Part shown: positions 1-11,021 of the stretch, piece after piece
How positions within the stretch are numbered: position 1 is the stretch's first letter
Layout: every line of letters starts with the position of its first letter
NCBI GenBank assembly: GCA_022796015.1
Contig: JAAWHU010000019.1
Location: forward strand, 1-46,950
Reading direction: 5' to 3'
Length of the DNA: 46,950 nucleotides
Origin: Hungatella sp.
GTDB lineage: Bacteria > Bacillota > Clostridia > Lachnospirales > Lachnospiraceae
Notes under the pieces: model-generated
What the model saw: only the letters and a program-made list of their open reading frames with translations
Told to the model about the DNA's origin: nothing
The model's database searches: none
Made by a program: the position numbers and the translations under genes

Positions 1-6
1 TCCCAG

Positions 7-80
7 CGTTCCCGAGGTGACTCGAACACCCGACCTACCGCTTAGGAGGCGGTCGCTCTATCCATCTGAGCTACGGAAAC
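7..80 (-). tRNA. tRNA-Arg (anticodon CCT)
   Basis: The reverse complement folds into a full 74-nt cloverleaf. The acceptor arms GTTTCCG and CGGGAAC pair over seven positions with one G-U, followed by discriminator G. The anticodon stem ACCGC/GCGGT encloses the loop CTCCTAA, giving anticodon CCT, which reads AGG (Arg). The T-loop TTCGAGT is canonical. No CCA is encoded. Confidence 0.96.
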
Positions 81-165
81 GTGTATAAAATTGTGTGTGC
101 TACAGAAACTAACTATATTAACTAACTACTCAGTTACGATAATACTTACTTCCTGTAACACTCCT

Positions 166-193
166 ATTATATCAGATTTTTCAATTTCGTCAA
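166..193 (-). promoter_or_regulatory. Probable promoter of tRNA-Arg
   Basis: On the minus strand there is TTGACG, a 16-nt spacer and TATAAT, about 85 nt upstream of the tRNA. The -35 box overlaps the last codons of the DUF3881 gene. The interval 81-165 contains no gene and would be the 5' leader removed by RNase P. Confidence 0.6.
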
Positions 194-1074
194 GACTTGA
201 ATTTTGCTGTTCCTATCATCCATATCTGTCCCTTGAATCTCCGCCCTACCATAGGTTCCCCTATAAGGTCCTGCTTATTAATAGCAACCTGGAAAATAAT
301 ATCATTACATTCCACTCTCATCTTATATACTTCCTCACCGGTCACCCGGTTCTTCAGTACTTCCAACTGAAGGATATCACCGATTATGGAATATTGGTCG
401 CATTCGATACCACAGGGCATAAAACAAGAATCAATAATTGAATAAATATCCTCCTTTAAGACCCGCCTGGAAACTTGAGAGTAAAGGTCAATATCCTCGA
501 TAGTCAGTGTCTCCATGGCTTCCTCATTCCCATTTTTCGCTGCCTCCAAAAGATTATTCCTCTCCTTTGATGCCACCTTTGCCATGGCTTTCTGCTTTGC
601 TGTCTTTTTTATAGGAAGAAGAATCTTTCCCTTTACTGACAGTCCTGTTAGGTTGACAGATTCTACCTCCGTAGATTCCTTTGCCATCTTTCTTTCTCTG
701 TACTCCATAGCATTTTCCAGATAATAGATCAATGAAATTCCAACCTTGTATTCATCCAAAAGGCCCGCATAAGTTTCTTTCTCTGTATGGCGCTGAATGG
801 AACAATCGGCATTAGATGATGGTTCATAGCTTATTACATAGGGAACATAGTATTCCGGCGTTACCTGCCCTATCTCGTCCATCTCTCCATAGATAGCCAC
901 ACCCATTCCCGGCGCCATCTCAGCCCTGATCTCACACAGATTCGTCTCGTCATCCAGTTGTATTTTACGGATTCTCTCTGAAGAAGCCTCTTCTGTCAGG
1001 TCTCTCATCAAATCTTCTATTTTATGCTTTTTCTGATACATGCTGAAACCAATGGTCCGTAGAAATCTATGCAT
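190..1074 (-). CDS. DUF3881 family protein
   Basis: A protein of about 294 aa starting at MHRFLRTIGFS. The start is taken at the ATG at 1074; an adjacent in-frame GTG at 1077 is less likely. The N-terminal MHxFLRxIGFS pattern and the overall length match, from memory, the DUF3881 family found mainly in Lachnospiraceae. No catalytic motif, signal peptide or membrane segment is visible. The middle (about residues 130-190) is rich in Lys and Glu and probably helical. The gene is monocistronic, with its own promoter at 1138-1166, and lies downstream of the gdhA terminator. The function is unknown and none is proposed. Confidence 0.8.
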   Translation of the reverse strand: MHRFLRTIGFSMYQKKHKIEDLMRDLTEEASSERIRKIQLDDETNLCEIRAEMAPGMGVAIYGEMDEIGQVTPEYYVPYVISYEPSSNADCSIQRHTEKETYAGLLDEYKVGISLIYYLENAMEYRERKMAKESTEVESVNLTGLSVKGKILLPIKKTAKQKAMAKVASKERNNLLEAAKNGNEEAMETLTIEDIDLYSQVSRRVLKEDIYSIIDSCFMPCGIECDQYSIIGDILQLEVLKNRVTGEEVYKMRVECNDIIFQVAINKQDLIGEPMVGRRFKGQIWMIGTAKFKS

Positions 1075-1137
1075 CACTTTACCTTCTTCCTATTATCTTT
1101 TCTACTCTGGCGTACCGATGATTTCCTTTATAAGACA

Positions 1138-1166
1138 ACTATAACCTATCTTACCCTATATTTCAA
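1138..1166 (-). promoter_or_regulatory. Promoter of the DUF3881 gene
   Basis: Minus strand: TTGAAA, a 17-nt spacer and TATAGT, located about 65 nt upstream of the start codon. Both boxes are close to the sigma-A consensus with ideal spacing. Confidence 0.6.
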
Positions 1167-1225
1167 CTCTCAAAATAAAATCACGGCAAAATTCATTGTC
1201 CGGGAGTATGAATCTTCCCAAAAGT

Positions 1226-1259
1226 AAAAACCGCTTTACATAAAGGCAAAGCGGTTTTT
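1226..1259 (-). terminator. Intrinsic terminator of gdhA
   Basis: The 12-nt arms AAAAACCGCTTT and AAAGCGGTTTTT are perfectly complementary around a 10-nt loop. The structure sits 28 bases past the gdhA stop and ends in a U-run on the minus strand. By symmetry it could also act on the plus strand. Confidence 0.9.
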
Positions 1260-1287
1260 ATCAATCACAGAGTCCAATTCCTCTTCC

Positions 1288-3015
<1,728 letters not shown>

Positions 3016-3021
3016 TTGGAC

Positions 3022-3050
3022 ATTATACCAACTGTTATTGGGTACGTCAA
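3022..3050 (-). promoter_or_regulatory. gdhA promoter
   Basis: Minus strand: TTGACG, a 17-nt spacer and TATAAT, a near-perfect sigma-A promoter. It predicts a start near 3015 and a leader of about 390 nt. Confidence 0.75.
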
Positions 3051-3139
3051 TAAAAAAGTTTATCTGCTTATTTGTTTCGCTGAGAGGGGGATTATTGGGG
3101 TCTGATCAGGGGGAATTACTTTCAAAGATAAAGCAGACA

Positions 3140-3643
3140 TTAGTATCCTAACGCCTGCTCTAGTGCTTCCTTTTCTTCGCTTCCCAGCATAATGTCTGTC
3201 TCGCCTTTTTCTACTGTCTTTATATATAGATAGCATCCCTCTCTGCTGTGAACAGCATTTAATATAAAACCTGTATTGTTCATGTCCAGCATGGCAAAGG
3301 CGAAACTTAAATTTCCTCCCATTCCCTTGAATGCATTATATTTTACCATTCCAAATTTTTGGTAAGAGCTTTTCACATTCCTTGTGAGAGTTTTCATTAC
3401 GTCTTTGTTGTAACGATCCTGGAATTTCAGTTCTTTTATGTCTTCAATCTGCTCTGCTATAATGGTTTCAAGGGATTCTGCGTCCTTTCCTCTCATAAAT
3501 CGGTCATATTTACGATACAAACGGCTCATTTGTACAACACATATTATGGTCATAATCAAAAGAAGAACTGTTATTATCCCAAGACTCAAAATAACAATAG
3601 CTGGGTCAATAGGCCAGCTATTTAACATACTTTGCGCCATCAT
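3140..3643 (-). CDS. DUF4446 family membrane-anchored protein
   Basis: 167 aa with one N-terminal transmembrane segment (about residues 17-40, a run of Ile/Leu/Val), then a probable coiled coil (about 40-90) and a compact C-terminal domain containing YNAFKGMGGNLSFAFAMLD. The combination of membrane anchor, coiled coil and this domain, directly after parB, is what I know of the DUF4446 family in clostridia. The function is unknown; neighbours suggest cotranscription with parA-parB. The start is backed by AAGGAG eleven bases upstream. Confidence 0.8.
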   Translation of the reverse strand: MMAQSMLNSWPIDPAIVILSLGIITVLLLIMTIICVVQMSRLYRKYDRFMRGKDAESLETIIAEQIEDIKELKFQDRYNKDVMKTLTRNVKSSYQKFGMVKYNAFKGMGGNLSFAFAMLDMNNTGFILNAVHSREGCYLYIKTVEKGETDIMLGSEEKEALEQALGY

Positions 3644-3704
3644 TCTTGTTATCTCTCCTTACATGAATCTGTCTTCTTTATCCTGCGAATCTCTTTGCTG
3701 TGGT

Positions 3705-4643
3705 TTAATGTACTGATTCGATCAATTCTACAATTCTTTCCAGCTCTGCCTCTGAATAATATTCAATCTCAATCCGCCCTTTATTTCTGTCTTTCTTGTT
3801 GATAATAACTTTAGTACCCATTGCCTGCTTCATTCGCTCTTCTAAATCTTTAAATATAAAGCTGAGATCTTTTTCTTCAGTGTTCTTCTTCTCTTCCTTT
3901 TTAGGCTTTCCAAAGATTTTCACCAATTTTTCTACTTCCCGAACACTCAATTTCTGATCCAGGATTTTTAATGCAATCTGGTACTGGCTGTCATTATGTT
4001 CCAAGGCCAACAGAGCCCTTGCATGTCCGCTGGAAATCTGACCCTGAACCAGCATTTCCTGAACTCGCCTGTCCAGCTTCAGAAGCCTCATGGTATTGGT
4101 AATGGCCGTTCTGCTTCTGGATACTCTCTCTGCAATCTCTTCCTGAGTCAGCTCAAACTCTTTCATAAGCTGCTGATAAGCTTGGGCTTCCTCTATGGGA
4201 TTTAAGTCTTCTCTCTGTACATTTTCAATCAAGGCAATTTCCATTGCCTGCTGTCTTGTGTACTCCTTTATGACCACAGGGACTTCCTTGATCCCGGCTT
4301 CCTTTGCTGCTCTCCATCTTCTCTCACCGGCAATGATCTCATACTGCTCTCCTTTTTTCTGTACCAGAAGAGGCTGTAATACTCCGTACTTCTTTATAGA
4401 ATCAGCTAATTCTGCTATAGATTCTTCATTAAAATCCTTACGTGGCTGTCCCTGGTTAGGCTCGATGATGGACAATTTCATCATATATTCTTTGCCGGCC
4501 TCTTCCCCTTTGGGATCCTCTGATTTATCAACCTTACCTGATGTTTCACGTGAAACATTTTTATGCTCAGCAGATTGGCTTTCTACTACATCTTCCCCAA
4601 AAATAGCACCCAGTCCTTTTCCCAACCCAGTCCTTTTTGCCAT
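3705..4643 (-). CDS. parB: Chromosome-partitioning protein ParB (Spo0J)
   Basis: 312 aa. ParB binds parS, loads as a CTP-dependent clamp and spreads to organise the origin for segregation. Visible are a Lys/Arg-rich N-terminus that stimulates ParA, the ParB/Srx nucleotide-binding fold with the GERRWRAA motif (residues 106-113), the central helix-turn-helix (about 150-205, TQEEIAERVSRSRTAITNTM) and a C-terminal dimerisation region. The start codon overlaps the parA stop (TAATG), so the two are translationally coupled. A parS site lies inside the gene and encodes NVSRET at residues 29-34. Length is normal for the family. Confidence 0.96.
   Translation of the reverse strand: MAKRTGLGKGLGAIFGEDVVESQSAEHKNVSRETSGKVDKSEDPKGEEAGKEYMMKLSIIEPNQGQPRKDFNEESIAELADSIKKYGVLQPLLVQKKGEQYEIIAGERRWRAAKEAGIKEVPVVIKEYTRQQAMEIALIENVQREDLNPIEEAQAYQQLMKEFELTQEEIAERVSRSRTAITNTMRLLKLDRRVQEMLVQGQISSGHARALLALEHNDSQYQIALKILDQKLSVREVEKLVKIFGKPKKEEKKNTEEKDLSFIFKDLEERMKQAMGTKVIINKKDRNKGRIEIEYYSEAELERIVELIESVH
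4542..4557. promoter_or_regulatory. parS site 1 (inside parB)
   Basis: TGTTTCACGTGAAACA is an exact match to the 16-bp palindromic parS consensus bound by ParB. It lies within the 5' part of parB. Confidence 0.95.
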
Positions 4644-5413
4644 TAGATATCCTCTCCTCTACTCATCACTTCTGCCGCAAGCAACCGATAGCTCTCTGCT
4701 CCTGTAGATCTTGAATCATATAAATTAATAGGAATTCCATGACTGGGAGCCTCAGCCAGTCTTACATTTCTTGGTATAATTGTCTTATAAATATTCTGAT
4801 TTAAATTGCTCTTAACACTTTCCACCACTTCTAAGGAAAGATTCGTTCTTGCATCATACATGGTAAAAACTACTCCTTCTGTCTCCAGCTGTGGATTCAG
4901 TTTTTTCTTTACCAAATTTACGGTTTTCAACACCTGATTCAATCCCTCCAATGCATAGTATTCACATTGAATGGGAATTAATACCGTATCTGCAGCAGTC
5001 AATGCATTAATTGTAAGAAGATTTAAAGAGGGAGGACAGTCAATAATAAGATAGTCATACATTGACTCCACTTTCAACAGATACTTCTTTAGAATGGACT
5101 CCTTCTCCTCAAAATCCAAAAGCTCAATCTCAGCACCGGCAAGGTTCACATCAGAAGGAAGTACATCCAAATGATCCATAGCTTCAAGAATCAGACATTC
5201 TTCTATATTACAATCTCCGATAATCAAATCATAAATAGTTTTTTCTATGTATCCTTTTTCTAATCCTACACCGCTGGTAGCATTCCCCTGTGGGTCGCAA
5301 TCCACTAACAATACATTTTGCCCGGCCTCCGCCAGACATGCAGACAAATTAATGGCAGTAGTTGTCTTTCCCACACCGCCCTTTTGATTTGCAATCGCAA
5401 TTATTCTTCCCAT
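4643..5413 (-). CDS. parA: ParA/Soj chromosome-partitioning ATPase
   Basis: 256 aa, a deviant-Walker ATPase that works with ParB in origin segregation and control of DnaA. The deviant Walker A motif KGGVGKTT is at residues 11-18. The A' motif (DCDPQGNAT) and Walker B (LIIDCPPSL) follow in the expected order. A longer reading frame opens at 5449, but I start at ATG 5413, because GGAAAGGA lies seven bases upstream and the protein then begins directly at the fold (MGRIIAIANQKGG). It forms an operon with parB and DUF4446. No clear promoter was found upstream. Confidence 0.95.
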   Translation of the reverse strand: MGRIIAIANQKGGVGKTTTAINLSACLAEAGQNVLLVDCDPQGNATSGVGLEKGYIEKTIYDLIIGDCNIEECLILEAMDHLDVLPSDVNLAGAEIELLDFEEKESILKKYLLKVESMYDYLIIDCPPSLNLLTINALTAADTVLIPIQCEYYALEGLNQVLKTVNLVKKKLNPQLETEGVVFTMYDARTNLSLEVVESVKSNLNQNIYKTIIPRNVRLAEAPSHGIPINLYDSRSTGAESYRLLAAEVMSRGEDI

Positions 5414-5499
5414 AACAATTCCTTTCCGACACAGAGGATAGTATATCATACTTTTTTAAGTTTTCCTATCCCTTAATAATAATTTAATACGGATAATGA

Positions 5500-5528
5500 T
5501 TGTCAGCACCATAGTAATATTATATAAT
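5500..5528 (+). promoter_or_regulatory. Probable promoter of the alpha/beta hydrolase gene
   Basis: TTGTCA, a 17-nt spacer and TATAAT lie about 150 bases upstream of the hydrolase start in the divergent parA-hydrolase interval. I see no other feature in that 260-base AT-rich interval. Confidence 0.55.
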
Positions 5529-5676
5529 AGTGATATTATCCTCAATAACAATTAATGTAGTTTATCACTCTTACCTTTTCAATTACCTAGGAAGTGTCAA
5601 AGGCCCTGCCAATAAGTCTTCAGGCTTTTGATACCCGAACCCTAAAAATAATTCATTTTTATAAGGAGCCGATTGA

Positions 5677-6627
5677 ATGACAACAAAGAACAAATTGATT
5701 ACTGCTTCTATCTTATCAAGCAGTTCCATAGCCGCGATCAGCCTGATTAATAAGTGCATAAAGATATCAGCAACCTCCAAATCTTTGCTGGATAAATCAC
5801 AAATGAATTGTTTTCACTGGAGAATGGGTAATATTTATTATACAACATCAGGATCCGGCAAGCCTTTGCTTTTGGTCCATGATTTAGATTCAGCAGCCAG
5901 CAGTTATGAATGGCATAAGATTCGATCTGCTCTTGAAAAAAAATATACGGTCTATTCTTTGGATCTCTTGGGATGCGGAGAATCCGAAAAGCCATGCCTG
6001 ACCTATACCAATTACCTTTATGTCCAGCTTATTTCTGATTTTATAAAATCAGTCATCGGTCATCGGACAGATGTAATCTCTTCCGGGGCCTCTGGTTCCT
6101 TTATGATCATGGCATGCAGCAATAATCCGGACTTATTCGATCGTATTATGCTGATTAATCCGGACAGCATTAATATCTGCAGCCAGCTTCCGGGGCCTTA
6201 TTCCAAGTACTATAAACGTTTTTTAGATTTCCCTATTATAGGAACCTTATTGTATCACATTGCTGTCAGTAAGTCCTCTTTAAGAAAGTCTTTTACTGAC
6301 TGCTATTTTACCGATCCAAAGGCTGTAAAAGAATCCATTATTGACACCTACTATGAATCTGCCCACTTAGGTTTCTCTCCGAAATCTGTCTATGCCTGTG
6401 TACGGTGTAATTATGTTAATTGCAATATCAGCAATGCTTTAAAAAAGATTGATAACAGCATCTATCTCATAGGCGGAGAAAAGAAAGATCAAATTAAAGA
6501 TATTTTTCTCGAATATGTGGACTGTAATCCGGCTATCGAATACTCCCTTATCAGTGATACAAAGCATCTTCCACACATGGAAAAACCTGCAGAGCTTTTG
6601 GCAAATATCCATACATTTTTTTCCTAA
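5677..6627 (+). CDS. Alpha/beta-fold hydrolase
   Basis: 316 aa. The core fits the alpha/beta hydrolase fold: a strand ending LLLVHDLDSAASSYEW (oxyanion region, about residues 64-80), LDLLGCGESEKP after the second strand, a nucleophile elbow G-A-S-G-S in place of the usual GxSxG, and a late His in TKHLPHMEKP. An N-terminal hydrophobic stretch (about residues 8-25) may anchor it. The substrate cannot be deduced. AAGGAG lies eight bases before the ATG. It is transcribed toward the origin-side operon and inserted between parA and rsmG, which are usually near neighbours; a bidirectional terminator separates it from rsmG. Confidence 0.85.
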   Translation: MTTKNKLITASILSSSSIAAISLINKCIKISATSKSLLDKSQMNCFHWRMGNIYYTTSGSGKPLLLVHDLDSAASSYEWHKIRSALEKKYTVYSLDLLGCGESEKPCLTYTNYLYVQLISDFIKSVIGHRTDVISSGASGSFMIMACSNNPDLFDRIMLINPDSINICSQLPGPYSKYYKRFLDFPIIGTLLYHIAVSKSSLRKSFTDCYFTDPKAVKESIIDTYYESAHLGFSPKSVYACVRCNYVNCNISNALKKIDNSIYLIGGEKKDQIKDIFLEYVDCNPAIEYSLISDTKHLPHMEKPAELLANIHTFFS

Positions 6628-6735
6628 GGAATTTCACCCGAACTAGTGTATTGGGCACATTCACATTTTGCAAAATGATACATCATAAATTTGATGCCAT
6701 ATCCTTTTCACTATTTTATAGAAATACTTTTAAGA

Positions 6736-6785
6736 AAAAGCGGAGAACCTGCCCTCCTTATCAAGGAAATCAGTTCTCCGCTTTT
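6736..6785. terminator. Bidirectional terminator between hydrolase and rsmG
   Basis: The 13-nt arms AAAAGCGGAGAAC (6736-6748) and GTTCTCCGCTTTT (6773-6785) are perfectly complementary, with A-runs and T-runs at the ends. The hairpin lies between convergent genes and can stop both transcripts. The 312-base interval 6628-6939 holds only this terminator and parS site 2; a 74-codon minus-strand frame across it is not considered a gene. Confidence 0.88.
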
Positions 6786-6905
6786 ATCTAACTCTCTTTT
6801 TAATGATATTATGGTCAAAAAGTCTTTTGATCCTAGTGTCTTTTCAATTTGTAGATCAGAAAGCTCATGTTTAAATTTAAAGTTCAAAACCTGTCTGGGC
6901 ACCAA

Positions 6906-6921
6906 TGTTTCACGTGAAACA
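6906..6921. promoter_or_regulatory. parS site 2 (intergenic)
   Basis: A second exact copy of TGTTTCACGTGAAACA, 2.35 kb from the first and about 8-9 kb from the DnaA boxes, just past the rsmG stop. Confidence 0.95.
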
Positions 6922-6939
6922 TTTACAGGAAGCAAAAAA

Positions 6940-7668
6940 TCACAAAGGTTCTTTACTGGGAAGTCCCGCCTTCCTGGGGTACTTTTTAGAAGTCCCTTCC
7001 GTCTTCCTGATCTTAATTAGGGTTCTCCCTATATCTGATCCTGATAATTGAAATTCCTCCACAGTCTCTACACGACAGCCCAAAAGCTTCAAAGCTCCTT
7101 TCGCCTGCCTGATCTCCTCCTCCGCCTTTTCGGACTTATAAGAAATAAAATATCCTCCTGTCTTCACAAAGGGAGTACAATATTCCAACAAGGTGGAGAG
7201 TTTAGCCACAGCCCTTGACACACAAAGGTCATAGGTCTCTCGGTAGGAGGAATCTCTTCCATAATCTTCTGCTCTGCCATGGACTGCATCAACGCCTGAT
7301 AATTCCAGCTTCCCAATGACCTCATTTAAGAATTTAATCCTCTTGTTCAAAGAATCAAGCAAGGTAATCCTCATGTCGGGAAAAGCGATCTTTAAAGGTA
7401 TCCCCGGAAACCCGGCGCCTGTACCCAGGTCAAGGACTTTCATGGCACCCATAGCTTCCCTGGATATCACCTTAACCAAAGAAAGACTATCTATAAAATG
7501 CTTTACCACCACATCCTCCATCTCAACAATGGAAGTCAGATTCATAACCTTATTCCACTCAATAAGCAGTTCGTAATACGCGTAAAACTGGTCTATCTGC
7601 CCTGGGCATAAATTCAAGGAAAATTCTTCCAGCTTTTCTTCCATTAGCTTCCTAAATTCTTCTCTCAT
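6940..7668 (-). CDS. rsmG: 16S rRNA (guanine527-N7)-methyltransferase RsmG
   Basis: 242 aa, a SAM-dependent enzyme that methylates G527 of 16S rRNA. The SAM-binding loop [20 protein letters not shown] is in the first half, followed by [11 protein letters not shown] and the conserved region [14 protein letters not shown]. The frame opens earlier (7770), but ATG 7668 is preferred: AAGGA lies eight bases upstream, the protein then starts like other RsmG proteins, and the family is about 240 aa. It overlaps the end of mnmG by 17 bases, so the two are coupled. It is the last gene of this operon before the bidirectional terminator. Confidence 0.95.
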   Translation of the reverse strand: MREEFRKLMEEKLEEFSLNLCPGQIDQFYAYYELLIEWNKVMNLTSIVEMEDVVVKHFIDSLSLVKVISREAMGAMKVLDLGTGAGFPGIPLKIAFPDMRITLLDSLNKRIKFLNEVIGKLELSGVDAVHGRAEDYGRDSSYRETYDLCVSRAVAKLSTLLEYCTPFVKTGGYFISYKSEKAEEEIRQAKGALKLLGCRVETVEEFQLSGSDIGRTLIKIRKTEGTSKKYPRKAGLPSKEPL

Positions 7669-9565
7669 CTCCACTTTCCTTTCCTCCGCCATGGCGAAGC
7701 TGCTCCAGATAAACAAGCAGCACAGATAGGTCTGCAGGGGACACTCCGGAAATTCTGGATGCCTGGCCAATGGACATAGGCTTGTACAGATTCAATTTCT
7801 GCACGGCCTCTTTCCTCAGGCTATGAACCTTAGAATAATCAAAATTCACATCCAGCTTCTTTTCTTCCAGCTTTTTAAACTGAGCCACCTGCTGTTTCTG
7901 ACGCCTGATATATCCCTCATATTTAATATTTATGTTGACCTGCTGTGCAGTATCTTCCGGTAAATAAGGGAACCCTTGATCTATTTCAGTTAACATAACA
8001 TAGGTTAATTCCGGCCGCCTTACAAGCTCTGCCAAAGTCGCACCTGTCTTAAGAGGGGTGCTTCCATGGTTCATAAGAAATTCCTGAACCTTTTTTCCGG
8101 CGCCGATATTGGTGTGCTCCAACCGGTCAACCTCTGATTCAATATCTTTTTCCTTTTTCAGCGCCTTCTCATATTCTTCGTCACTGACAAGGCCTATGTC
8201 ATGTCCGATCCTGCGAAGCCGAAGATCTGCATTGTCCTGACGCAGAAGGAGGCGGTACTCTGCCCTGGATGTCATCATGCGGTAAGGTTCATGATTTTCC
8301 TTTGTCACCAGATCATCAATAAGGACTCCGATGTATGCCTGAGATCTGTCCAGAACATAGGGCTCCCGCCCCATAACCTTCATGGCTGCATTGACTCCCG
8401 CCATAAAGCCCTGGACAGCCGCTTCCTCATATCCGGAACTCCCGTTAAACTGTCCCCCGCTGAACAACCCTTCAATGGCCTTAAACTCCAAGGTCGCCTT
8501 CAGCTGCCTGGAATTGATGCAGTCATATTCTATGGCATAGGCATTGCGTACAATCTTCACATGCTCAAGGCCGGGAACCGTCTTGTACATGGCGTGCTGC
8601 ACATCCTCTGGAAGGGAACTGGACATTCCTCCCAAGTACATCTCATTGGTGTAAAGCCCTTCAGGCTCAATAAATACCTGATGACGCTCCTTGTCAGGAA
8701 ACTTAACCACCTTATCCTCGATGGATGGACAATACCTGGGACCCGTCCCCTCGATAGCTCCGGAAAAAAGGGGAGAACGGTCAAGATTAGCTCTGATGAT
8801 CTCATGGGTCTTCTCATTGGTATAAGTAAGCCAGCAGGACACCTGATCCTTCTGAAGAGACTCAGGATCTGTGGAAAAGGAAAAAGGAACTACCCTCTCA
8901 TCCCCAGTCTGTTCTTCCATCTTGGAAAAATCAATGCTTCTCCTGTCCACACGGGCCGGTGTGCCTGTTTTGAACCGAACCATCTGGATCCCATTGGCCT
9001 TCAATGACTCTGTCAAGTGAGCTGCCGCCTGAAGACCATTGGGGCCTGTAGGGTTGCTTACATCCCCGTAGATGCATCTGGCATTCAGATACGTCCCGGT
9101 AGCCAGAACCACGGCTTTGCTGCGATATACTGCCTTTGAAAATGTCCTGACCCCCTGAATTTTTCCATCCTCCACAATAATTTCAGACACCTCGGCCTGG
9201 CGTATTGTCAGATGATCCGTATTCTCCAGTGTTTTCCGCATCTCCCTGGTATAATCCTGCTTGTCGGCCTGGGCTCTTAGGGAATGGACAGCCGGGCCCT
9301 TGGACTCATTAAGCATTTTAGACTGAATAAAGGTCTTATCAATATTCTTCCCCATCTCCCCGCCCAGTGCATCCAGCTCCCTGACCAGATGGCCCTTGGA
9401 GCTGCCTCCTATATTAGGGTTGCAGGGCATCAAAGCAATACTGTCCACGCTTATGGTAAACATTATGGTTTCCAGACCCAGCCTTGCGCAGGCCAGGGCC
9501 GCCTCACAGCCTGCATGTCCTCCTCCCACTACTATCACGTCATATGTTTCTTCCAAATAGGGCAT
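7652..9565 (-). CDS. mnmG: tRNA uridine-5-carboxymethylaminomethyl modification enzyme MnmG
   Basis: 637 aa, a FAD protein that with MnmE installs the cmnm5 group on wobble U34 of certain tRNAs. The FAD-binding motif [13 protein letters not shown] is at residues 12-24. [24 protein letters not shown] follows at about 47-70, and the C-terminal helical domain ends with [19 protein letters not shown]. Length is typical. The gene follows mnmE by 54 bases and overlaps rsmG. Confidence 0.97.
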   Translation of the reverse strand: MPYLEETYDVIVVGGGHAGCEAALACARLGLETIMFTISVDSIALMPCNPNIGGSSKGHLVRELDALGGEMGKNIDKTFIQSKMLNESKGPAVHSLRAQADKQDYTREMRKTLENTDHLTIRQAEVSEIIVEDGKIQGVRTFSKAVYRSKAVVLATGTYLNARCIYGDVSNPTGPNGLQAAAHLTESLKANGIQMVRFKTGTPARVDRRSIDFSKMEEQTGDERVVPFSFSTDPESLQKDQVSCWLTYTNEKTHEIIRANLDRSPLFSGAIEGTGPRYCPSIEDKVVKFPDKERHQVFIEPEGLYTNEMYLGGMSSSLPEDVQHAMYKTVPGLEHVKIVRNAYAIEYDCINSRQLKATLEFKAIEGLFSGGQFNGSSGYEEAAVQGFMAGVNAAMKVMGREPYVLDRSQAYIGVLIDDLVTKENHEPYRMMTSRAEYRLLLRQDNADLRLRRIGHDIGLVSDEEYEKALKKEKDIESEVDRLEHTNIGAGKKVQEFLMNHGSTPLKTGATLAELVRRPELTYVMLTEIDQGFPYLPEDTAQQVNINIKYEGYIRRQKQQVAQFKKLEEKKLDVNFDYSKVHSLRKEAVQKLNLYKPMSIGQASRISGVSPADLSVLLVYLEQLRHGGGKESGDERRI

Positions 9566-9619
9566 ATCTCATCTCTCCTGTCACACAATCCTTTCCAATT
9601 ACAAAAATCCGCCAAAATT

Positions 9620-11005
9620 CTATTTTCCCATACAAAACCTTCCAAAAATCTCATGAATCAGATCATCTTCCACAGCTTCCCCTATAATGGTTCCCAGCCT
9701 TTCATAAGCATTCATCAGGTCTATGGAAAAAAAATCCTCAGGCATCCCCTCATTAATACTCCTCATAACCATCATAAGGCTGTCATAAGTATCCGTCAAT
9801 GCTGTTTTGTGCCGCACATTGGTAATATAGACCTGATCGTTAAAATCAATCTCGCCTTCATAGAACATGGATTTCACCGCCTCCTCCAGTTCCTCCATGC
9901 CTGTCTCATCCTTTGCAGAGGCCTTGATCACCCTGTGGCCTGTTTTCCTCCTCAGCTCTTCCTCCTCCACCACCATATCCAAATCCGTCTTATTTAAGAG
10001 AACAAGAGCCTTCCTATCCCGGATCATATCTATAATATGCTGGTCATTCTTGTCTAGAGGAACGGAGCCATCCACCACATAGATAATCAGATCCGCCTCT
10101 GAGGCCGCACTCCTTGCCCTGGAAACTCCGATCTTCTCCACCACATCTTCCGTTTCCCGAATCCCGGCCGTATCAACTACGTTCAGGCTGATTCCGTGAA
10201 GCTGTATGTGCTCCTCCAAGGTATCCCTGGTAGTCCCGGCGATCTCGGTAACAATGGATTTTTCCGTGCCTGCCAGCACATTCATGAGAGAAGACTTCCC
10301 TGCATTGGGCTTTCCCACTATGACGGTCTTAACGCCCTCTGACATAACTCTCCCGTTATCTGCAGAGTCAATGAGTTTTTTCACCTCTTTTATCATGGCC
10401 TCCAGCTTCTCTCTCAAATTCCCGGCATATCCCTCCAGGGAAATATGCTCCGGGTCATCTAAGGCGGACTCGATAAAAGCAATCTCATAGAGAATCCTTT
10501 CCCTCAGATCCCTGACTTTTTCAGACACCTTTCCCTTTAACTGGCTTATGGAACTCTTCATAGCATACTGATTCTTGGCATTGATCAGATCCATAACTGC
10601 CTCAGCTTGGGACAGATCCATCCTGCCGTTTAAAAATGCCCTCTTTGTAAATTCTCCAGGCTCCGCCGGCCTGGCTCCGTTCTTAATCACAGTCTCCAGG
10701 ATTCTTTTCATAACCAGTATACCGCCATGGCAGTCTATTTCCACCGTATCCTCGGCAGTATAGCTGTGAGGCCCCTTCATCACAAGGACCAAAACCTCAT
10801 CGATCATCTCATCCCCATCATAGATAAACCCGTAGTGAACTCTGTGAGAATCCTTCTCATCCCACTCTCCTCCCCTGTTTTTCCGAAAAACCTTCCTCAA
10901 AACCTGAAAGGACTCTTCCCCGCTGATTCTGACAATTCCAATCCCTGAACTCCCCATGGCAGTGGCAACTGCCGCAATGGTATCCATCTCCCTGACCATC
11001 TCCAT
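9620..11005 (-). CDS. mnmE: tRNA modification GTPase MnmE
   Basis: 461 aa from the chosen start. Visible are the N-terminal formyl-tetrahydrofolate-binding domain (MDTIAAVATAMGSSGIGIVRISG), a helical domain, and an inserted GTPase domain with GKPNAGKSS (P-loop), DTAGIRETED (switch II) and NKTDLD. The C-terminus ends FCMGK, carrying the catalytic Cys. The open frame begins at 11041, but the first codons lie right after a terminator-like hairpin. GGAAGG sits just before ATG 11005, and the family usually has 450-460 residues. Partner of mnmG downstream. Confidence 0.95.
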   Translation of the reverse strand: MEMVREMDTIAAVATAMGSSGIGIVRISGEESFQVLRKVFRKNRGGEWDEKDSHRVHYGFIYDGDEMIDEVLVLVMKGPHSYTAEDTVEIDCHGGILVMKRILETVIKNGARPAEPGEFTKRAFLNGRMDLSQAEAVMDLINAKNQYAMKSSISQLKGKVSEKVRDLRERILYEIAFIESALDDPEHISLEGYAGNLREKLEAMIKEVKKLIDSADNGRVMSEGVKTVIVGKPNAGKSSLMNVLAGTEKSIVTEIAGTTRDTLEEHIQLHGISLNVVDTAGIRETEDVVEKIGVSRARSAASEADLIIYVVDGSVPLDKNDQHIIDMIRDRKALVLLNKTDLDMVVEEEELRRKTGHRVIKASAKDETGMEELEEAVKSMFYEGEIDFNDQVYITNVRHKTALTDTYDSLMMVMRSINEGMPEDFFSIDLMNAYERLGTIIGEAVEDDLIHEIFGRFCMGK

Positions 11006-11021
11006 ACCGCCTTCCGTAATC

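Noticed and set aside
6711-6935. A 74-codon minus-strand frame over the terminator and parS site 2.
   Set aside because: Its N-terminal NVSRET is just translated parS and the C-terminal part translates a terminator arm. It has no ribosome-binding site and no family resemblance.
8201-9997. Long plus-strand frames opposite mnmG and mnmE.
   Set aside because: They are antisense shadows of strongly conserved genes, without ribosome-binding sites or recognisable domains.
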